Program-made: the position numbers and the translations under genes
In this document: positions 51,129 through 53,332 of the stretch, in pieces
Layout of the letters: every line of letters begins with the position of its first letter
Numbering within the stretch: the stretch's first letter is position 1
Assembly: GCA_905233925.1 (NCBI GenBank)
Contig: CAJOFV010000007.1
Coordinates: forward strand, 1 to 53,332
Source: Paludibacteraceae bacterium
GTDB taxonomy: Bacteria > Bacteroidota > Bacteroidia > Bacteroidales > Paludibacteraceae
Direction: 5' to 3'
DNA length: 53,332 bases
The notes under the pieces: generated by a model
Told to the model about the DNA's origin: nothing
Database searches by the model: none
The model's input: the letters and a program-made list of their open reading frames with translations, nothing else

Positions 51129-51707
51129 ATGGATAAGAATGCTCCCGAAATAGCGCAGTTGAGGATGGATATAGAATCGCATATCCAACGCAAATTACGC
51201 ACTCCGTATGATTTTGAGTTTTTATCTTCTGCTATTTGGGAGCGTTTGCACGAGAATATTTCTTCTACCACACTCAAGCGCCTTTGGGGATATATTGACG
51301 GAGCCGCAAGCCCGCGTTGGACAACATTAAGTCTGCTAAGCCAATTTCTCGGTTATACGGACTGGGAACAATATCTGACTCAACTCGCCTTACGTGACGG
51401 TATAGAGAGCGAAACATTTCGTAGCAAAGGTATTCTTGCCGAGCGACTTCAGAAGGGCGAGGAGATAGAAGTGACATGGTTGCCTAATCGCAGATGTCGT
51501 TTCCGCTGCGAGGGGAATAGACGATTCCGAGTTATCGTGTCAGAGCACGCCAAATTGCAAGTCGGCGATACCTTTAGTGCCGCAGCATTCTTTATCGGTC
51601 AACCGCTTTTTCTAGACAAGGTAATACCTGCTAATAGCCTGTCAGATGTCCCCATCTCATATATTGCAGGAAAACGTAACGGTATCTTATCCGTCAAGAA
51701 GTTATGA
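51129..51707 (+). CDS. predicted DNA-binding protein with N-terminal HTH-like region, partner of the Ser/Thr kinase
   Basis: 192 residues from MDKNAPEIAQLRMDI (ATG 8 bases after the mutL stop). The N-terminal FLSSAIWERLHENISSTTLKRLWGYIDG...TLSLLSQFLGYTDWEQYL is a pattern I recognise from Bacteroidales regulator-like proteins (S-x-x-TLKRLWGY...FLGY-x-W). The C-terminal part is beta-rich, with EIEVTWLPNRRCRFRCEGNRRFRVI and LQVGDTFSAAAFFIG. Its stop overlaps the kinase start by four bases, so the two should act together, perhaps with this protein as kinase substrate or output. That is inference. Confidence 0.65.
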   Translation: MDKNAPEIAQLRMDIESHIQRKLRTPYDFEFLSSAIWERLHENISSTTLKRLWGYIDGAASPRWTTLSLLSQFLGYTDWEQYLTQLALRDGIESETFRSKGILAERLQKGEEIEVTWLPNRRCRFRCEGNRRFRVIVSEHAKLQVGDTFSAAAFFIGQPLFLDKVIPANSLSDVPISYIAGKRNGILSVKKL

Positions 51708-52732
51708 CCAGCGATTCCGGTTTCATACTGCCTGAACAATACTCCCACGAATGGCAAAACATTCGTCTTCTCCAACAGCGGAGGAATAATATCGTCTATA
51801 TCGGAGAACGATACGGACGTCGATTCCTGCTGAAAGCGCTGCATCAAGATTGCGCGCAACTAACTGAATACCGTTTACAGCAAGAAAAAGAGTTTCGTCT
51901 GGGTATCGCGCTCTCACATCCGAATATTGCGGCAACATATTCATTGGAAGAAGTGCCCGAAATCGGACGCTGTATCGTACAAGAGTGGATTGACGGACAG
52001 ACATTAGGTGAATGGTTGCAGGAACATCCTTCTAAATACGCGCGAAAGCGCGCGTGCGAACAACTGATGGAGGCACTTGCCTATTTACATGCCAATCAGC
52101 GCGTTCACCATGACCTTAAACCTTCCAATATTCTCATTACCAGAAACGGGCGGAATATCAAACTGATAGACTTCGGACTATCGGATAGTGATGATAGTGT
52201 ATGCACCGTGGAACAAGACGCCCGCGATGATATACGCCAATTGGCATGCATCATACAACGGCTCTTCCCGCATCGTTACCGGTCACTTGTGCGCCGTTGT
52301 GCACAAAGAAATTATCCGAATATAACCGCATTGCAAAATGCATGGAAACGTCGTCAACGTGTCTGGAGATTACTGCCGCCAATCTTTTCGATTATTCTTC
52401 TGCTCATCGCCTCTTTTTTCTTCTATATGGCTTATCAAGCGCGTCATGCAGAACAACGCAAACAGGAGGAAATGATGTTGCGTGTGAATGAAGCCTTTGC
52501 CAAATATGCAGAGGGGGTGTGTGCCGCGATAGAAAGAACAAACACTTTTCGGGAAGCATCAATCACACTCTCTCAAATCGCTCAAGAAGGTTGGCTGACG
52601 CGTGATTCACTCATAAACCTTTATCCTGAAAAAGACCCCATCCGCGTGATTGTTTTTGACTATTGGACACAGCAGGATGCCTTATTGCAAACAGAACTAA
52701 TCAAGCAGGCGCAATCAAAGCCAATGCAATAA
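51704..52732 (+). CDS. membrane-anchored eukaryotic-like Ser/Thr protein kinase
   Basis: 342 residues. Hanks-type kinase: Lys44 in RFLLKAL, EKEFRLGIALSHPNI (alpha-C), catalytic loop VHHDLKPSNIL, DFGLSD and DARDDIRQLACII. The glycine-rich loop is degenerate (LLQQRRNNIVYIGERYG) and the catalytic loop has HHD in place of HRD, so it is a non-RD kinase. The kinase domain is short. A membrane helix follows (about 226-247, LLPPIFSIILLLIASFFFYMAY), with a ~90-residue extracytoplasmic part of unknown type. Probably a sensor kinase with the HTH-like protein upstream. Confidence 0.85.
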   Translation: MTSDSGFILPEQYSHEWQNIRLLQQRRNNIVYIGERYGRRFLLKALHQDCAQLTEYRLQQEKEFRLGIALSHPNIAATYSLEEVPEIGRCIVQEWIDGQTLGEWLQEHPSKYARKRACEQLMEALAYLHANQRVHHDLKPSNILITRNGRNIKLIDFGLSDSDDSVCTVEQDARDDIRQLACIIQRLFPHRYRSLVRRCAQRNYPNITALQNAWKRRQRVWRLLPPIFSIILLLIASFFFYMAYQARHAEQRKQEEMMLRVNEAFAKYAEGVCAAIERTNTFREASITLSQIAQEGWLTRDSLINLYPEKDPIRVIVFDYWTQQDALLQTELIKQAQSKPMQ

Positions 52733-52776
52733 TCTTCTACAAAAAAACGTTTTTTTTTGTAAAAATTTACGTTTTA

Positions 52777-52808
52777 TTTGCGTGTATTAATATTTTTTTG
52801 TACCTTTG
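52777..52808 (+). promoter_or_regulatory. promoter of the 6S-like RNA
   Basis: TTTG (52777-52780), 20 bases, TACCTTTG (52801-52808). No protein-coding frame of useful length follows; the rod-shaped RNA does. Confidence 0.85.
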
Positions 52809-52813
52809 CGCCG

Positions 52814-53041
52814 CAAAAGTAATTTTGCCGTCAGCTCTAAGACGCAAAATGGGAGGACATATTGATTTTTAGCGTTTGCTATTTGTTCGACACGGCTCTG
52901 AAACCTAGGAAATTTCAAATCGTGTAAATACCTAAGAACAGAATAAGCAAGCGTCCTTGCGTTGCACGGGCGTTTCTTGTTGGTATTTACTGGTTTTCCT
53001 AGGACCACAGAGCATGAACAAGAACCGTTCGTGCTTTTTTT
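52814..53041 (+). ncRNA. structured non-coding RNA, 6S-RNA-like rod
   Basis: A transcript of about 228 nt bounded by a consensus promoter and a terminator. It folds as a long interrupted hairpin: GCTCTG (52895-52900)/CAGAGC (53008-53013), CCTAGGAAA (52904-52912)/TTTCCTAGG (52995-53003), an asymmetric internal bubble (52913-52923 against 52991-52994), GTAAATACC (52924-52932)/GGTATTTAC (52982-52990), AAGAA/TTCTT and AGCGTCC/GGGCGTT at the tip. A rod with a central bubble is the hallmark of 6S RNA, which mimics an open promoter and binds RNA polymerase. Identity as 6S is inferred from shape and gene layout, not from sequence match; Bacteroidales-specific RNAs of unknown role are an alternative. 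The 5' 80 nt contain a further GCAAAA/TTTTGC hairpin. Confidence 0.6.
53011..53041 (+). terminator. intrinsic terminator of the 6S-like RNA
   Basis: AGCATGAAC (53011-53019) / GTTCGTGCT (53027-53035), one G-T pair, 7-base loop, then T7. Confidence 0.8.
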
Positions 53042-53069
53042 ATGCATGGACGCTTGCCAAAAAGTGCTG

Positions 53070-53101
53070 CAAAAGTAGTACAAATTCGTGACATGAACAA
53101 A
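53070..53101 (-). promoter_or_regulatory. leftward promoter facing the 6S-like RNA gene
   Basis: Minus strand TTTG (53101-53098), 20 bases, TACTTTTG (53077-53070). It reads antisense into the RNA gene. An 86-codon frame (53047-52787, minus) starts 22 bases downstream but has no recognisable protein character. Confidence 0.65.
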
Positions 53102-53153
53102 CGCAAACACAAAAAGGACTAAAAAGGACCATAAATATATCGCAAAAAAGTAG

Positions 53154-53161
53154 TACCTTTG
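53154..53161 (+). promoter_or_regulatory. -7 promoter box of the last gene
   Basis: TACCTTTG 9 bases before the ATG at 53171. No TTTG lies at the expected -33 distance, so the promoter is weaker or atypical. Confidence 0.5.
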
Positions 53162-53170
53162 CAGGCTGAA

Positions 53171-53332
53171 ATGAAAAATACACATAAAATAACTATGAAA
53201 GATATATATTATCGTCCGGAATGGACGTGCGGCAAATATAATGCCACCAAACATGTCGCAATCATGTTCAATCTGCTCATGAATGGTGAGTATTTCTTTG
53301 AACAGGAATCTGCTGATGTGGTGGGATTAATT
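53171..53332 (+). CDS. unidentified protein, N-terminal fragment (runs off window)
   Basis: 54 codons visible and open at the edge: MKNTHKITMKDIYYRPEWTC..., then NATKHVAIMFNLLMNGEYFF and EQESADVVGLI. The start may be the first ATG or the one at codon 9 (MKDIYYRPEW). No signal peptide. The YYRPEWTCGKYN pattern looks conserved-protein-like, but I do not recognise the family with confidence. More of the gene is needed to name it. Confidence 0.55.
   Translation, partial: MKNTHKITMKDIYYRPEWTCGKYNATKHVAIMFNLLMNGEYFFEQESADVVGLI

Noticed and set aside
52787..53047. 86-codon minus-strand frame under a perfect promoter, antisense to the 6S-like RNA
   Set aside because: The position fits a gene start, but the translated sequence has no protein character and follows the inverted-repeat structure of the RNA. 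Kept only as a promoter observation.

Overview
The window reads as chromosome of a Bacteroidales bacterium (phylum Bacteroidota), probably a gut lineage. The evidence is the Bacteroidota promoter form TTTG-N19/20-TAnnTTTG in front of many genes, starts without Shine-Dalgarno sequences, and characteristic genes: a bacteroidete-type ParE, a succinate/acetate CoA-transferase, an OPT transporter, an LptE next to a sigma-54 activator, short PNP-like nucleosidases and InlB/List-Bact-repeat surface proteins. No rRNA, tRNA, CRISPR array, IS transposase or recombinase was seen.

Layout. 1-6.7 kb: acyl-CoA synthetase (cut by the window edge), parE, a small membrane protein, a CPBP protease and a secreted tyrosine phosphatase. 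6.8-26.8 kb: an accessory surface locus. Two giant paralogous secreted proteins (A, 2775 aa, minus; B, 2615 aa, plus) point away from each other. Each has a small membrane partner ending in PVG(E/D)-TM-Arg. Between them lie a duplicated cassette region (one copy carrying a GNAT pair, the other gutted) and a regulatory island with two inverted-repeat-bounded segments. 26.9-31.4 kb: an apparent operon of OPT transporter, class II aldolase (frameshifted) and CoA-transferase. 31.8-39.1 kb: a beta-barrel-like protein plus ribbon-helix-helix protein, a nucleosidase, then a tightly packed run of pRiA4b-like protein, miaA, PKD lipoprotein, pepD, a shortened aroA and a broken glycosyltransferase. 39.1-46.4 kb: secG, lptE and a sigma-54 activator (minus), then a Wza-like/Wzc-like pair and topB (plus). 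46.4-53.3 kb: lipoproteins, mutL, an HTH/Ser-Thr kinase pair, a rod-shaped (6S-like) RNA gene and the start of an unidentified gene.

The most interesting region is 15.1-18.6 kb. The promoter of the small protein at 17482-17970 sits inside a 19-bp (one mismatch) inverted repeat. Next to it, a perfect 16-bp inverted repeat encloses an intrinsic terminator upstream of giant gene B. This looks like a two-element DNA-inversion switch (promoter plus terminator) for surface proteins; it is inferred from sequence and unproven. Giants A and B also share an identical 40-bp leader/start in inverted orientation.

A second theme is a pervasive family of short degenerate tandem repeats with fixed periods of 11 bp or 7-8 bp. 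They lie in many gene junctions and, in several places, inside reading frames. A third theme is small deletions: the aldolase frameshift, the shortened AroA, and an N-truncated, frameshifted glycosyltransferase. These may be real decay or assembly artefacts.
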